From: Silene noctiflora
Taxonomy: Eukaryota; Streptophyta; Magnoliopsida; Caryophyllales; Caryophyllaceae
Direction: 5' to 3'
Length of the DNA: 35,327 bases
NCBI GenBank assembly: GCA_009801015.1
Contig: VHZZ01005261.1
Location: 16,229-51,555, forward strand
Made by a program: the position numbers and the translations under genes. Of this stretch, positions 8,701-20,700 are shown piece by piece. The notes below the pieces were generated by a model that had not been told where the DNA came from, made no database searches, and saw only the letters and a list, made by a program, of their open reading frames with translations. Numbering within the stretch: position 1 is the first letter of the stretch; every line of letters starts with the position of its first letter.

Positions 8701-11700
8701 CTTGGGTGTCCAAGCAACTCCATTTTTAGTTCCATTGACTTGCTCTAAGATTTCTTCTTTTATCGTCTCTAATCAGTCACGCTTGGACTAAACCCAAGCG
8801 GAGAAAGAATTAAGGGATGGGGAAGAAAATATCCCGAGGATGACAGCGGGTTGGACAATATGCCCGAACCACCCTCCACTTCAAATTCACAAGCGCAAAA
8901 CACAAATTATCATCTTAAAAAAAATTCGAGAAACTGGAAATTCTGAGCCAAACCAAAATAAAAAGTAGTGAATGGATGAAAGGTAGCTAGAGCACTGAAA
9001 AACATACGACTGTCCGAAACTTTGTCCAAGACTCTGCCCAAAAATGCCTGATGCACCACCTATACACATAAAATGAAAAATAAGACAAACTTAAGTTAAC
9101 TATTGACGAGAGCGCTAGGGCCCAAATTTAAGAAATGTACCTGCTTGAGTCTGCCCAGCATTATTGAAGTTGAAAAGACTGTTCTGCTGTGGAGGTTGAC
9201 TCTGTTGAAAAGGAGATGCAAGAGAAGGCTACAAGTTGGACCAGGAACAACATAAGCAACAATGATTGTACTAAAGCAACACAATAACATTGCACCAACG
9301 ATTTTCTTCTCCCGTACAGAGTTAATGTCATACATTCATAGGAAATAGAAAGTAGTACAGTTTAAACTTGTAAACACGAAAAACACGCAAAATTAGCTCA
9401 AAACCTCAAATGAAACACCACATTTACGTCTGAAAAGCAACACCTTCCACACACGACAGGATTAACATTAAGCTTGGGCTTAGAACTCGGCAGTTTGCGT
9501 CTACTCTATAGTCTCACACACCTAAACGAAAAGGCTGTCCTGGAACTGTATTTACTCTTGCTAATAATCTATTTCATCATTACAAACATCGCACAACTCG
9601 GATCAAAGCATTTAGTCGAACATTAATAGTGCAAAATAAATAGAGAACTACAAAATATCCCCTAAGAAATGGATTCTCACAAGCACAACGCTGACAGTGG
9701 CAGCAAATTCACATCACATCAAACAAAAAGGTCAGTGCTACTATGACCACCTAAAAAAATGTCAATGATGCATGAAATTTTAGTTTATAAGCCAAGAGGA
9801 GAGACAAATACAGACTTAAAAGACACGCCACAGCCCAAAAAACCCAATAACTGATGCTAAGAAAACAGAAATTGTGTGAGTACTTACAGTGCTTTGACCA
9901 AAGGCCCCACCTGTAGTATTTGATGTGTTTCCAAACCCACCTGTTGGAAAAGTACTTGTGGTATTAAAAGCACTAGAGAAACTAGGAGTTGATCCAAACA
10001 GGGAACCACTTTGGCCGAAAGTAGATCCTATCCCAAGTGAAGGTGATGTTGACTGAAACAGGGGGGATGGTTGACTCCCAAAGACTGAAGTACCAAATGG
10101 TGATTGTGTTTGGCTTGGTGCGGCACCAAATATTGATGCAGAGGTGGTTGCAGATGATATTGCAGAACCAAATATAGAACTGGAAGAAAATGCAGGAGTC
10201 GGTGTTCCAAAAGGGGAGGATGTCTGTGCAGGGCTAGAACCAAAGAGATTGGATGTGGGAGCAGGAGCAGGAGCAGAACCAAATGGCGAGGAACCAAAGG
10301 TTGGGGTAGAAGTACCAAGACCTGTGCCACCGAACGGTGAAGGCTTAGAAAATATGTTAGATTGCGTAGATGCTGTAGACGTTGAAAATGGGTTGGCAGA
10401 CGACTGTCCCAAAGTTGGTGAGCCAAAGGGGTTTTGTGCTGCTCCAGGCACACCAAAGTTTAGCCCTGGAGAAGATTGACCAGCAGCATTCGGTCCACCT
10501 GGTTTACATAGGGATGGAAGTTACGTTAGTATTCAAGTATACGACAAAGACAATATTCGAATGGCAAATATGGCACCATCAACAATTGCTCGAATGAAAG
10601 CATCCAGCAAGCATGGCACCTCGTAAATCCAAATTTCGACTACTCAATCCGCTTTCATTTCGAGACATACACTGAGACAACTATTATCGTATACTCTGTA
10701 ACATATAGCATTAAAAATATTCCCCTTTTCCCTCTTGGTTTTCCCATATTAATTGTCCCCTTGCTATATATATTAAAAGGAAAAACACTAAATTTTTATT
10801 ACTGATCCTACTTAAACAACTACTTCTCCCTCCATCACAATTAAATTATCCCCATATTCTTCTAAGACAAAAAGATGAAGTTGGTATTTTACCACCTTTC
10901 TGTAAAATATATCAAGATGAAAAGTAAGACAATAAAATGGGACGGGGAGTAAAAAATGTTGAGAGTATGATATAGTAGTCACAATTTTTGCTGATGTGTT
11001 TATGTTCAAAAATATTTATATAGAACGGCCACACCAAAAGAACAAACCATGGGATTTTACAACATGGCTAGATTTTAAGATAAAACGGTGAGATTTAAGA
11101 TACAAGATTTAGTCTTTTAGTTAGTGGATTTACTAGAATATGCAGTAAGACACTAAAATAAAATCACACCCTCAAATCAAATAATCGTATAGCAATAGTT
11201 TAGGATCATTCTTGAAAATTTCTACCACCAAAACAGTTGCATGGTTGTACTAAAGGTTTCACAATCAAAGCAAAAACAAGATCTTAGTTTAGGGCCTTTA
11301 GGCGCCCTATGCAAAGTGACATCCCACGCGCCTCAGGCACATATGGTATTAAATCGTGATTTCAATCAAGGTCATATATCGGTTAATCCACAGAACCACA
11401 GCCCAACCTCGCTAAATGTTGCCAATACCGCCTCAAAATGCAGTAAAAATGCGGAAGCGATGATCTCCAAAACCTCTAAAAAGCAGTCAAATTTCGGTAT
11501 TGTGACTTTCATTTAATACCATGTGCACGCCTCATGCACGTACTTAAGGCCCACATAAAGCACATGAGGGGTAGCTAGTGAGGTACACGCCTGTTTTTAT
11601 GAGTTAGGAAGAGCAGTGCATGGTGATCAAGAAGTGTGGGCATTTGCCTCAAACCTTTTAAGGTTAGGTCTCGTTGCCTCAAATCGCATCGTGCCTTTTA

Positions 11701-14218
11701 AAGCTAACAATGCACACAAATCGAGTATGAACAAGACAGCAAGTTAACCACCTTTTCTCAACTGAGTATGCATTTGGGAACAAACCTTTATCACCTCGTT
11801 GGTAATCTTCCCATCTCAGCTCTTCGTGGCTTTTATCTTTGTAAACTTGCATGGCCGATATAGACTCCAACTTTCCTTGCGGTTGGTTACTAGGGCCATC
11901 TGTATCCGCAGTTGCTTGATAAGGTGCTACTCTACTTCCTCCCAAATTAGATTGCCCAAAGGTGCCACTTCCAAAAGTAGGTGTTGTAGTTTGCACTCCT
12001 ACTCAGATTTACAAGACAAAGACCACAAAAAACATAAATAAACAATAAAACCAAAAGCTATGCAATAAGGGAAGGCAAAGACAAGCCAATAAGTGAGGCA
12101 TATCTTTGCTGTGCAAAAAGAAAAGCATCCACCTTACTGAAACTTACCCGAAGAAGCTGGAGTACCAAAAGGAGATGGCGTTGATCCGAAAGTAGAGTTA
12201 CCAAACGTAGACGCAGATTGGCCAAACGCGGGACCGGAGTTAAAACTAAAAGCTGAAGTGGTTGAAGCACCAAATGTTGGAGCACTACCACTAGAACCAA
12301 AAGCTTGGCTGTTAGGTTGACCAAAAGCAGGAGAGCTAGTAGCCCCAAAGGTTGGAGTCGATGTGGCACCAAAAGCAGAGGAGGTTGTAGCTCCAAATGC
12401 AGGAGCACTGCCTGCACCGAAGACAGAATTGTTTGAAGATCCAAATGCTCCTGTAGACCCAAAGGCAGGAGCGCTTCCGACCCCAAAGGCAGCTCCCGTA
12501 TTTCCAAAAGATGGACTTGGTGTAGAACCAAAAGCAGAGGCACTAGTGGCTCCAAATCCTCCTGTGCTAGTAGACCCAAATGTTGGTGTGGTTGATGATC
12601 CAAAAGCCGAAGTACTGGTACCAAATGATGGTTGGCTTGAAGCCCCAAACAAATTGGTACTAAACGCAGGCTGGGATTGTTGAAATGAACTTCCAAATGG
12701 ACTTGGTTGAGTGCCTGTTCCAAAACCTCCAAACGTAGATGATCCTGTAGAACATCAAAACTGTTGTTAGAAGTGCAAAGACAGAAATCCGATATCGTAT
12801 GCAAGTGATACCATAAGAAAAAAGTAATCACAACAATGCAAGATTGCAAGCAACAAAACATCAACTGTTTTATTATTTGACTACACTCTCCATGGCAAGA
12901 CAGAGCATTGTTCCTGTCAACAGACCGAACTAACTCACTCCAGAAGTTTATTTGATTTCGGAACCTTTCAACATACGGAATAACAGGTTCACCTCCTAAG
13001 GAAAGGAAAGGAAAAAGAGGAGCCCCTTCCACACTCTGTTATATGAGATGGGGTTGTTGATATTTGAAGTACACTCAACGAATTCCATTTCGAGTTGTTG
13101 AAATTAGCAACGTTGTTGAATTGTAGATTCTGGGAACTTAAAAATGCCCATACCTTAGGAGGGCAACTTGGGAATTTAGCTTTCTACTTCTAAGTATTGC
13201 TTGAAAAATAAAACTTGTTATCTTCTTGAAGAACCAGTTAAATTGAAAAGAAGGCGAAGATGATAGATAGAACTGGGGAAGTGTTAGTGTATTTTTTTAA
13301 TCGAGCGAAAGGAGACGAGAGGTTAAAAATGATGAGTTAAAGTAAGTATAACAAAAAGGGCAAAATGGTCACTTCATTGTTTTTGCCCGGATTTTTGTTT
13401 TGGTAGGAAGTTTGAGTGAAACAATGACGAAAGGTATTAATTTTGAAGACAATCAACAATACGTACAAACTTGAAAAAGTGATATAAAAAGGTACTACTT
13501 TTTATCAATCTTTCGTAAAATTAATAAAGAAAAGAGTAAATTTGTAAAGCAACATAGGACCGGAAAGGCAAAAAAGATTACTTACCCCCAAAAGATGAAG
13601 ATTGACTCCCAAATGTAGGGGTATTCCCAAATCCGGATGTTGGAGTAGCTCCAAAAGTCGGTGTCGAAGACAGTGGCGATGATGACTGACCAAACACTCC
13701 AGTGGATGTGCTGCCAAAGACGGAACCTCCTGTCTGTGAACCGAAAGGATTAGCAGCACCAAAAGGCTTTGGAGCGAAAGGATTATTCGTTACATTGTTC
13801 TGTCCGAAAGGTGACTGTGATCCAAAAGGCGTGCTAGCTGATTGCCCAAAAGCTGAAAGACAGACAAATATCTAACTAAACTTCAAGAATAAAGAGCCTG
13901 CAGCTAAGTTTTAAAAGGCAAGAAGTGCACTGAGGCGAGGAAGGCGCAATCATCATACATAGCAGCCAAAAGATGCTTAAGAACATTGGAAAATAGCCAA
14001 TGACCTAACGATGCCATATTTTATACGGACAAACTTTTCCGAGACTAAGAAATTACTTTACGAAACAAACAAAAACATTTCCAATACTAAAGAATAATCT
14101 TCATAAAGTCAAACTTTTTAAGCAGAAAATCAACATATAAAGATAGCCTTCGGATAATAAAAGAGTAACTTTCAGATGAGCAAGTTAGCGAACACTTACG
14201 ACTACTTGAACCGAACAT
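5757..14218 (-). CDS. NUP98: Nuclear pore protein Nup98 (FG nucleoporin with autoproteolytic domain)
   Basis: Twelve coding exons: 14218-14200, 13852-13586, 12744-12148, 11998-11786, 10498-9888, 9228-9141, 9059-9008, 8479-8338, 8239-8123, 8041-7885, 7627-7568 and 6412-5757. All junctions are GT-AG and in phase: 2979 nt, 992 aa, close to Arabidopsis Nup98a (about 1040). The start MFGSSS matches plant Nup98. Residues 1-295 and 367-600 are FG/GLFG-type repeats rich in Ser, Thr, Pro and Ala. About 336-366 is the GLEBS motif ([20 protein letters not shown]), the binding site for Rae1/Gle2. About 640-665 contains [13 protein letters not shown], followed by basic [12 protein letters not shown]. About 805-978 is the C-terminal autoproteolytic, pore-anchoring domain ending VDHFSKY, with self-cleavage expected between F978 and S979. 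It works in nucleocytoplasmic transport and mRNA export. Several long ORFs in other frames of the FG exons are shadows. Confidence 0.95.
6617..7137. mobile_element. Non-autonomous hAT element in NUP98 intron 11
   Basis: The ends are TAGGGCTGTCAATGA and, reverse-complemented, TAGGGGAGTAAACGA. The flanks CATGCTAT (6609-6616) and CATGCTAC (7138-7145) are an 8-bp duplication with one mismatch, the hAT signature. Both subterminal zones (about 6635-6800 and 7000-7130) are packed with GAGCCGAGC / GCTCGAGC motifs in both orientations around an AT-rich core, a layout like hAT transposase-binding subterminal repeats. It codes for no transposase. Confidence 0.8.
8042..8122 (-). other. NUP98: Short in-frame NUP98 intron (81 nt, no stop)
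   Basis: Intron 9 begins GTGAGC and ends ATCCAG. It lies between two phase-0 exons, is a multiple of three and has no in-frame stop, so retention would add 27 residues (starting [10 protein letters not shown]) between the basic segment and the acidic [10 protein letters not shown] segment. The donor GGGTGAGC is acceptable but not optimal. Removal is supported by family continuity ([13 protein letters not shown]). Confidence 0.7.
10826..10949. mobile_element. Degenerate Stowaway-like MITE in NUP98 intron 4
   Basis: The ends CTCCCTCCATCAC and GGGACGGGGAG resemble the Stowaway ends CTCCCTCCGTC/GACGGAGGGAG with a few changes. TA follows the right end; the left TA is not intact. It lies in the 1287-nt intron 10499-11785. 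The rest of that intron (about 11240-11720) shows GC-rich GGCGCC/GCCTCA words but no identifiable element. Confidence 0.45.
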
Positions 14219-14871
14219 GATCTTTAAGAAAGATGTCCCAGATCAGTTGTTACTGTATACCCTTGATATAACCTGTAACACGAGAAAACGTCGCTAAGCA
14301 AGAACTAAATATTTCTGAATGTTCGGGTACATGTTCAAAAAATAAATATACAGTATAGACCGTATGAATATCGACATTAGATCACAGCAAAAACGAGACA
14401 GTCATATAACATTGATTCCCGACCGCTTATCCTTTATCTTCACAGATGCAACAACAAAACATGACGGAAACTGAGTAATTCATTCACACTGCCTAAAAAT
14501 AAAAATCAAAAATCCACTAGAAAATTTTGAAATCTCCAGTGCCTCTAATAAAAAGCCTACAGCAAGTGCGTAATATCTCGTATAATGACTTTCAACTTTC
14601 AAGCATGGTGACAAACTGACAACTGACAACTGACAACTGTGTTAAATTGCGTTACCGAACATTATATTCCAACAAGACAATTCAACTAACATAGAACAGT
14701 AACGACACCATATAAAAAAATTTCCGTTAAGCAAATGACGGCTAAAGCCAAAATTCGCATTCCATTGTCATTGCTGATAGTTAAAGCCAAGCCTATGGCA
14801 CCAACCAAATGATGACAAAATGAAATAACACACCAAAATGCCGTGGCAACATCGAACTAGCTCAATCATTA

Positions 14872-14962
14872 CTCCGCCCATCTCAATCATTTGTTTACCT
14901 TCGAGTAACATATTCCTCGCAAAGAATAATAAAGGTAAACAAATAATTGAGACACTAGGGAG
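14872..14962. mobile_element. Stowaway MITE, 91 bp, in the NUP98 5'UTR intron
   Basis: The ends are CTCCGCCCATCTCAATCATT and, reverse-complemented, CTCCCTAGTGTCTCAATTAT. The flank is TA on the right (14963-14964) and TA at 14870-14871 on the left. Its inner GTTTACC...GGTAAAC pairing is the same as in the cleaner copy at 31281-31367, so both belong to one subfamily. Confidence 0.75.
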
Positions 14963-15450
14963 TATAAACTAGACTGTACACCTGCACGATTAGCTACAAA
15001 TTACGATTCCGAATAATCCTGCTAAACAATTGACACACCCGTACGCGAAAGCGCTAATTGAACAAACCTAATGCAATTTCTACCATTATTGTTCAATGTA
15101 CACTCAAATCTAACAACAAAATAGTAAATTACTCCGTCACATCACTAATTACACAGAAAACAACAGAACAAAAACCCTAATTTAGTGTTACACATCCAGT
15201 ATCCAATTAAATGATGCATGAACAGTTGAACAAGCAAAAATTACATTCAAATCAAACAGAAATGAAAGTAATTGCGAAAGTCAGAACAGATTAGCGAAAT
15301 AATTAACGAGACAAAACAAAAATAAAATAAAAAACAGAATTACATACGCGAAAATCGGCAATTAATCGAATCGAACCGATTGAATTGAATCTGGAGATTC
15401 TAGGTTAGGAATTCGATTAACTGAATTACAAACGGTAGAGTGCGATGAGA

Positions 15451-15489
15451 TTAATCAAATCGAAATTGATGAGCGACGATGAAGATCAT
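15451..15489 (-). other. Short upstream ORF in the predicted NUP98 leader
   Basis: The leader exon contains ATG at 15489 followed by 11 more codons and TAA (MIFIVAHQFRFD). It ends well before the main start, which lies in the next exon. If the leader exon is correct, reinitiation or leaky scanning would be needed to translate Nup98. Conservation is unknown. Confidence 0.4.
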
Positions 15490-16889
15490 GAAATCGAGAG
15501 GAATTTTGGGGGTCGAGATAAAGAGAGGACAATGTATTGTAATGAACAATATGTATATTATTAATTAACTTGAATTTACTTAATTACGGATTATGTATAA
15601 ATCATGACATTGCCCCAGTTTAACGCTATTAAGGTACGGAGCAAGTTTCGTGAGGGACGGTATCCTTAAAAATACGAACTATAGTAGTGGAATAGACTTT
15701 TCAAGCCGGTCGGGCGAGTCGCGTTATAAATCAATCGGATTATACAGTTTGAGGCAGGGTTAGGAGTAGAATACGGGGAACACAAGTTTTGCCATTTTTT
15801 ATTTTACCATTTTTAAGGATTTTAAGTGAACAAATATACTTCTATTTTTTAAAATTAAATCTATTTAATATTAATAATATAATTATAAACCGTATATTCA
15901 TTACTTATTGAAGTTATATTAATGAATTTATAAAATAAAAATTATTTTTAAATAATATGAAAGTTACATAAAATTAATTTTTAAATTAATTTTTTAATTT
16001 AAAATATTCAAATAATTATTTTTTTATATATTATTCAAATATGTAAAAACATTAATATGTTATTAATATTATTGATTTATCTTTGACCTAATGGGTTAAA
16101 CAGCTCAGGTTTTTAACCTTTAAATAACGGGTCATTTCAGGTTCAGGTTGCGGGTCATGATTTATGGGTCTTTGACTTTGAAGATCGGGGTTGGATCAAG
16201 TTTTGACAGGTCTATACTAAAATGATAAAATGGTTTAAAAATAATAACAGTTAATGGTAAAATGGATATGAACTATGAAAACATGTAGAATTAGGGGTCA
16301 CTATTGAGTTTAAACCATGATCAACAATAAGATGGTTAAGAAACAAAGGAAGTGTTACGAAAAATATGACTCTTAATAAGTTGATGAGTTATGTCTTGAC
16401 AAGTATTTGTATTACAAAGTATTTCACCGAAATTGTTGTCGTTAATGTTTACCTTTACCAGTTCTGAAGTTATTATCTCTAAGAAAAAAGAGCATAATTT
16501 TCATACTAATTATTTACAAGTTTTTTCTATATCGTAATCTGGTGCTACTTTATAGGGGAAAAAAAACTAAATACTTACCAATTTTAGTAAGATATGCTTC
16601 TAATTAGATGTTTCTTCTTCATTTTTTACAAGGAGAAAACATTTTTATAGTTCAACAAATTTTAGTGATGGTTTGTTGATAAATGCAAAGATAGTTGCTA
16701 GATTTAACAAAGAGATGGTTGTGGATGTCTACGTGACGGACAATGGTGTGGATGTGTCCGTTGGTGGCTCGTGATGTTATCACTATTATGACAAAGTGAA
16801 AAAAAAGGGGAGATTTTATGTTGCTTATGTAATTTTTATTGACTTTTTGGAGAGAGAGGACGATTAAAGAAAAAAACACAAATTTTCAT

Positions 16890-17031
16890 TTAACACGATA
16901 CTATCCGTACGGGTCAAGTAAATCATACCACTTGTATATATAAGAGAAATAAATTGTTTTTTCTTATGCATTCTTATATATACAAGTGGTATGTACTTAA
17001 CCCATATTAAACTTAAGACAGATAGTGCCTT
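16890..17031. mobile_element. Foldback MITE-like element
   Basis: The inner arms 16911-16945 and 16972-17003 are near-perfect inverted repeats around TACCACTTGTATATATAAGA. The outer ends ACTATCCGT and AGACAGATAGTGCC are weaker complements that resemble the TTAAGACGGATA-type ends seen elsewhere in the window. As at 3499-3656, a Tourist-like MITE follows directly. Confidence 0.6.
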
Positions 17032-17046
17032 TTTAAGGAGGACTTA

Positions 17047-17196
17047 TGCACTGTTCTTTTAACTTAATTTCAGCTTATTTCAGTTCAGTTTAGTTCGGTT
17101 CAGCTCTATTCAGTTCAATTTCAATTCAATTCAGCTATATTAAGTTAGGTTTAGTTCAGTTCAATTCAGATAATTTAAGTCCAAAAGAACAAGATC
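17047..17196. mobile_element. Tourist-like MITE, third copy of the AGTTC-rich family
   Basis: Starts TGCACTGTTCTTTTAACTTA and ends AAGTCCAAAAGAACAAGATC, with TTA on both sides (17044-17046 and 17197-17199). The interior is TTCAGTTCAG-rich. This 150-bp un-nested copy defines the two different ends of the family and makes the nested arrangement at 3660-4104 readable. Confidence 0.75.
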
Positions 17197-17726
17197 TTAC
17201 CGTTAAAAAAAATGATTTAATGAACGGAAAAGGTGAGGATTTTTTCCAGGTTATAGATGAGAAGCATAAATTGCAAAGTGGGTGTCAGGTTTCCAAATTG
17301 CTCAAATTATAAACTTCAATAGAAAGAAACAATTATTATATTTAATTAAAATTAAAATATATCTCACAATAAATAAAAAAGATAAACAATTGTCTATAAC
17401 GGACCGACTATATTAATGCCACCATTGGGCCTTGGGCCTTGGGCTGGTGGTTTGCCGAGTGCGGACAGTGGTAAAACATCCTAATATTTTGAAAATGATA
17501 TCCTTGTACAACATAAATACTACAACAAAACTTCAAGATGCTATTAACGAAAGAGCAATGAACAAATTACAAATGTACCTTTCTTCCGCACCATGTAGAT
17601 AAATATAGTACATCGAAGCTAGCTCAGTTCAGTTCTGCTTCGAACATTAATGTACATAGGATATTTTACACGAGTGAAGTAGAACGAAAAGTTTGACGGT
17701 TTGGTCGATGATGGTGCATCTTGCAA

Positions 17727-20700
17727 CTACCTTTCCTCTCCATGGATTTCTCCTGAGGGTTGCTCGATCACTGACTCCCCGTTTCCTTCTGATTCCCTGG
17801 TAACGTTGATATTTTCTCCAGCAGTCTCATCAAGGCAAGCTACACTTGTTGGAACCTCATCAACAACGACTGATGTATTATCTGAGACATCCTGAGCATG
17901 GTGTTCCGTAGGTTCCATGTCAGCATTAGTATTTGGTATTGAGGTTGAAGCAATTCTGATTCCTCCCACGGAAGAAGATAAAGATTCTTCATCTGAAGTA
18001 TCCGACTCCAACAAACCCTCCTCTGGGTATGTCCCGTCCAAAAACTTACTAGGTCCTTGCCCGACATCCTTTAACACATTCTTAGACCCATCATCAACCA
18101 CAAGTTTAACCCCAATCTTCTTAACATGAGCTTCTTTCACATTAGGATGAGGAGATGGAATTGAATCATCAGAGAAATCCTTGTGATCACGTCGCTTGGA
18201 ACGCTTATGGAAGAGTCTGTGAAATCCCTTTTTGAATGCTTTGCCTAATTTTGCTCTGTTTCCTTCCTTATTTTCATCCCCACTACTACTACTGCTACTA
18301 TCTTCAACAGACGATCTTACCGACTGAATCTCAGTATCAAGGTGTCGGGTTTTACCTTTCCTAGGTTCCCATGATTGAGAGACTTCACTTCCAGGACGAT
18401 GCACCCAAATCCCGGTCTCTTTCTGACCCTCCACGTCTATTGCTTCAAATGTGTCTACAACTTTTGGCTTTTCGTTTGATTCCCTTGTGACAGGTACTTT
18501 CTCGGCCAGCTGATTTTGAAGTGAAACTGGATGATCTTCCTCAATTTTCACTTCTTTGCCACTATGCTCCTTTGTCTGCCATAACACAAAAACTTATATG
18601 AGACAGTAATTAACCCTATAAAGCATGCAATTCAGAAGGGCGGGGCTCATATGTGACTTTGTGAGACCGTCTCAAACAAGGCTCACTGCCATAAGCCCAT
18701 AATTGCCGATGAGATCAGAACGTAGAATGCAGCCGTTCAGGAGAGATATCAATAAAGACCCACATGGGATAAAGCTTATAAATGTGTGGTTCTCATATTT
18801 TGAGACATTCACTTTTATCTTCATTATCTCTCAAACTATATAGGAATATATAATAGAAGTACGAAACAAATCCCCAATTCAAGTATTTTTTGCTATGAAT
18901 CCAACTACATTACTTTACAATATTCTCTAAATACATTTATTGGGTAAATTGACAGTCAAAATGTTATCTAGAAAACCAAAAACGTCATATATTGGGCACC
19001 GAACTGGCGAACTGCATTAATTAGCACTATAAATGAGCAAGGAAAACCTACCTTTTGATCGGAATCAATAACAGTTACAGCAAGGTGCAATCTTCCCAAT
19101 TTGACTTTGTCAAGCGGCAACCACATGACATGCCTCTGGCCATCCCTAAAATCGTTGATGTTGACTGAACAGTTACTGTAGGCAAGAAGCAAGTGAAACA
19201 TAATCATCAGGATCGTGAAGTAGCGTTTAGTTGACAGGAACTTTCATTGTGTCATTAAATCATCCTCTCTGAAAACACATGACAAAACTCCATCTATCCG
19301 GTAACCTCAAAGGCACCGGGTAATGTTTCAAGAATTCAATGAGCGAATGCATAAATTTACAATAAACACAACTTCAACCTCGAGTTCAGCAAGACAGTAG
19401 ATACCTAAACAGGAGCACAAAATACGCCACAAGAAAGAGTGATTGATAAGTTTCACCTTAGGTGGAGCTTAAAAGTATTAACAACTTACCCGAGAATATC
19501 ATCAACAAAATGATCTTTATCACGGACTTCAATTGCTAGAACATTCTGCGCATCCCAAGAACAGATGGGAACCCTGAACTCTTCTTGCCACTTGGGAGTC
19601 AAAGTTTTCCTTTGCACCTGAGTCCTAAACCGGTACTGGCCAAGATGCCCTTTCACATAGGGATCAGCCAACCCTGAAAAACTGACACGTTAAAACCACC
19701 AAAATACTCTTGTTTAGAAAAGAGAAAAGCGTAGTAGACTGACCATTAAGGTCTGCTGGTTTCATTTCAGCTCCTTCAATGATCTCCACATTTGCGTAAG
19801 CAATAGCCTCCTTCACATCTACCGAAAACCAATTTCCTGCATCACATAATCCAAACTTCACCATCAAAGAATTTACAATCCATGTAAAACTGTATAGCAC
19901 ATTATTTTAGAACATTCCTTGATCATAGAAGTATACCATTTTCATTCTATTGCAACCCAGTATATCGAGTTGAATCCTAATAACTTTTTGAATTACCAGA
20001 AACTTTTATTAAAAACATCCAATTAGGGCATAGTCGGACCAGTTCTCCCAAAAGTCAAACCTTCAGTACACTGGTATGTCATTAATCAGCCTGAGTACCG
20101 ACTATACACTCTATTCGTCAGACACAACTTTCGCTGGTACATGGAAGCATATAGTGTAACACAAGTTAGTCTTCTTGCGTGTCTGACAAAACGGCAAGCA
20201 TTTTGCATATGGGACATGGGACACAGGAGTACAGGACCCCGGAGAAACATTTCCTTTATTGATTTCCGAGGAAACTCCCCTTCTAAGCTACAGATTAAGA
20301 TGAAGTACGCAAGAGCCACCACACAGCTGACACGGAGGCACGCCAAGATACCCAACCTAAAGTTTTCAATTCCAACCACCCGTAAATCAGATATTTTACA
20401 GTTAGGTTACAGAATTCACTCAATTCCCCAGTGAGCCGCAGACTCATTAGGTGTAACAGCAATACATATTTGTACTATGGTGTTTGATTAAAATCTATGC
20501 ATCGGATACTGTACTAAATTTGCATCGTATTTTCGTATTCTATACTCATATAGGGGATACTAACAATTAGACTGCCAAACCTTTACTCTTGCCGAACCTG
20601 AATCACACCAAATCATCTTGCTCACGTTTCTTCAACAAATACAACACATGTTCAGAAGTCTCGTAGTTTAGTTGGTAAAATCATTGAGGAGTGACACACA

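Larger units (their letters stand above)
14200..15540 (-). promoter_or_regulatory. NUP98: NUP98 5'UTR: two leader exons, one intron, and the promoter edge
   Basis: The start-codon exon continues upstream to a TTACAG acceptor, so it spans 14272-14200 with 54 nt of leader. A first leader exon is predicted from about 15540 down to 15348, where CGC|GTATGT gives a donor. The leader intron 15347-14273 is 1075 nt and holds the Stowaway MITE. TATA-like words lie just upstream near 15545-15560 and 15590-15600. The transcription start is inferred, not seen. Confidence 0.6.
15541..17726. other. Intergenic DNA between the NUP98 promoter and the NTMC2T6 3' end
   Basis: Very AT-rich and without a credible gene. 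It holds degenerate GGGTCA/GGGTT words at about 16090-16215 of a kind common in decayed transposons, a foldback element (16890-17031), a Tourist-like MITE (17047-17196), and a doubled GGGCCTT at about 17428-17441. From about 17480 the DNA is probably 3'UTR and downstream flank of NTMC2T6. Confidence 0.5.

Noticed and set aside
10028..10456. Other-frame and opposite-strand ORFs over NUP98 exon 5
   Set aside because: They are long only because FG/Ser/Pro repeats lack stops in several frames; the FG frame is the one joined by in-phase splice sites.
12058..13032. Minus-strand 324-codon ORF across NUP98 exon 3
   Set aside because: It reads the FG exon in the wrong frame (Leu/His-rich) and runs through both introns; phase and family similarity support the other frame.
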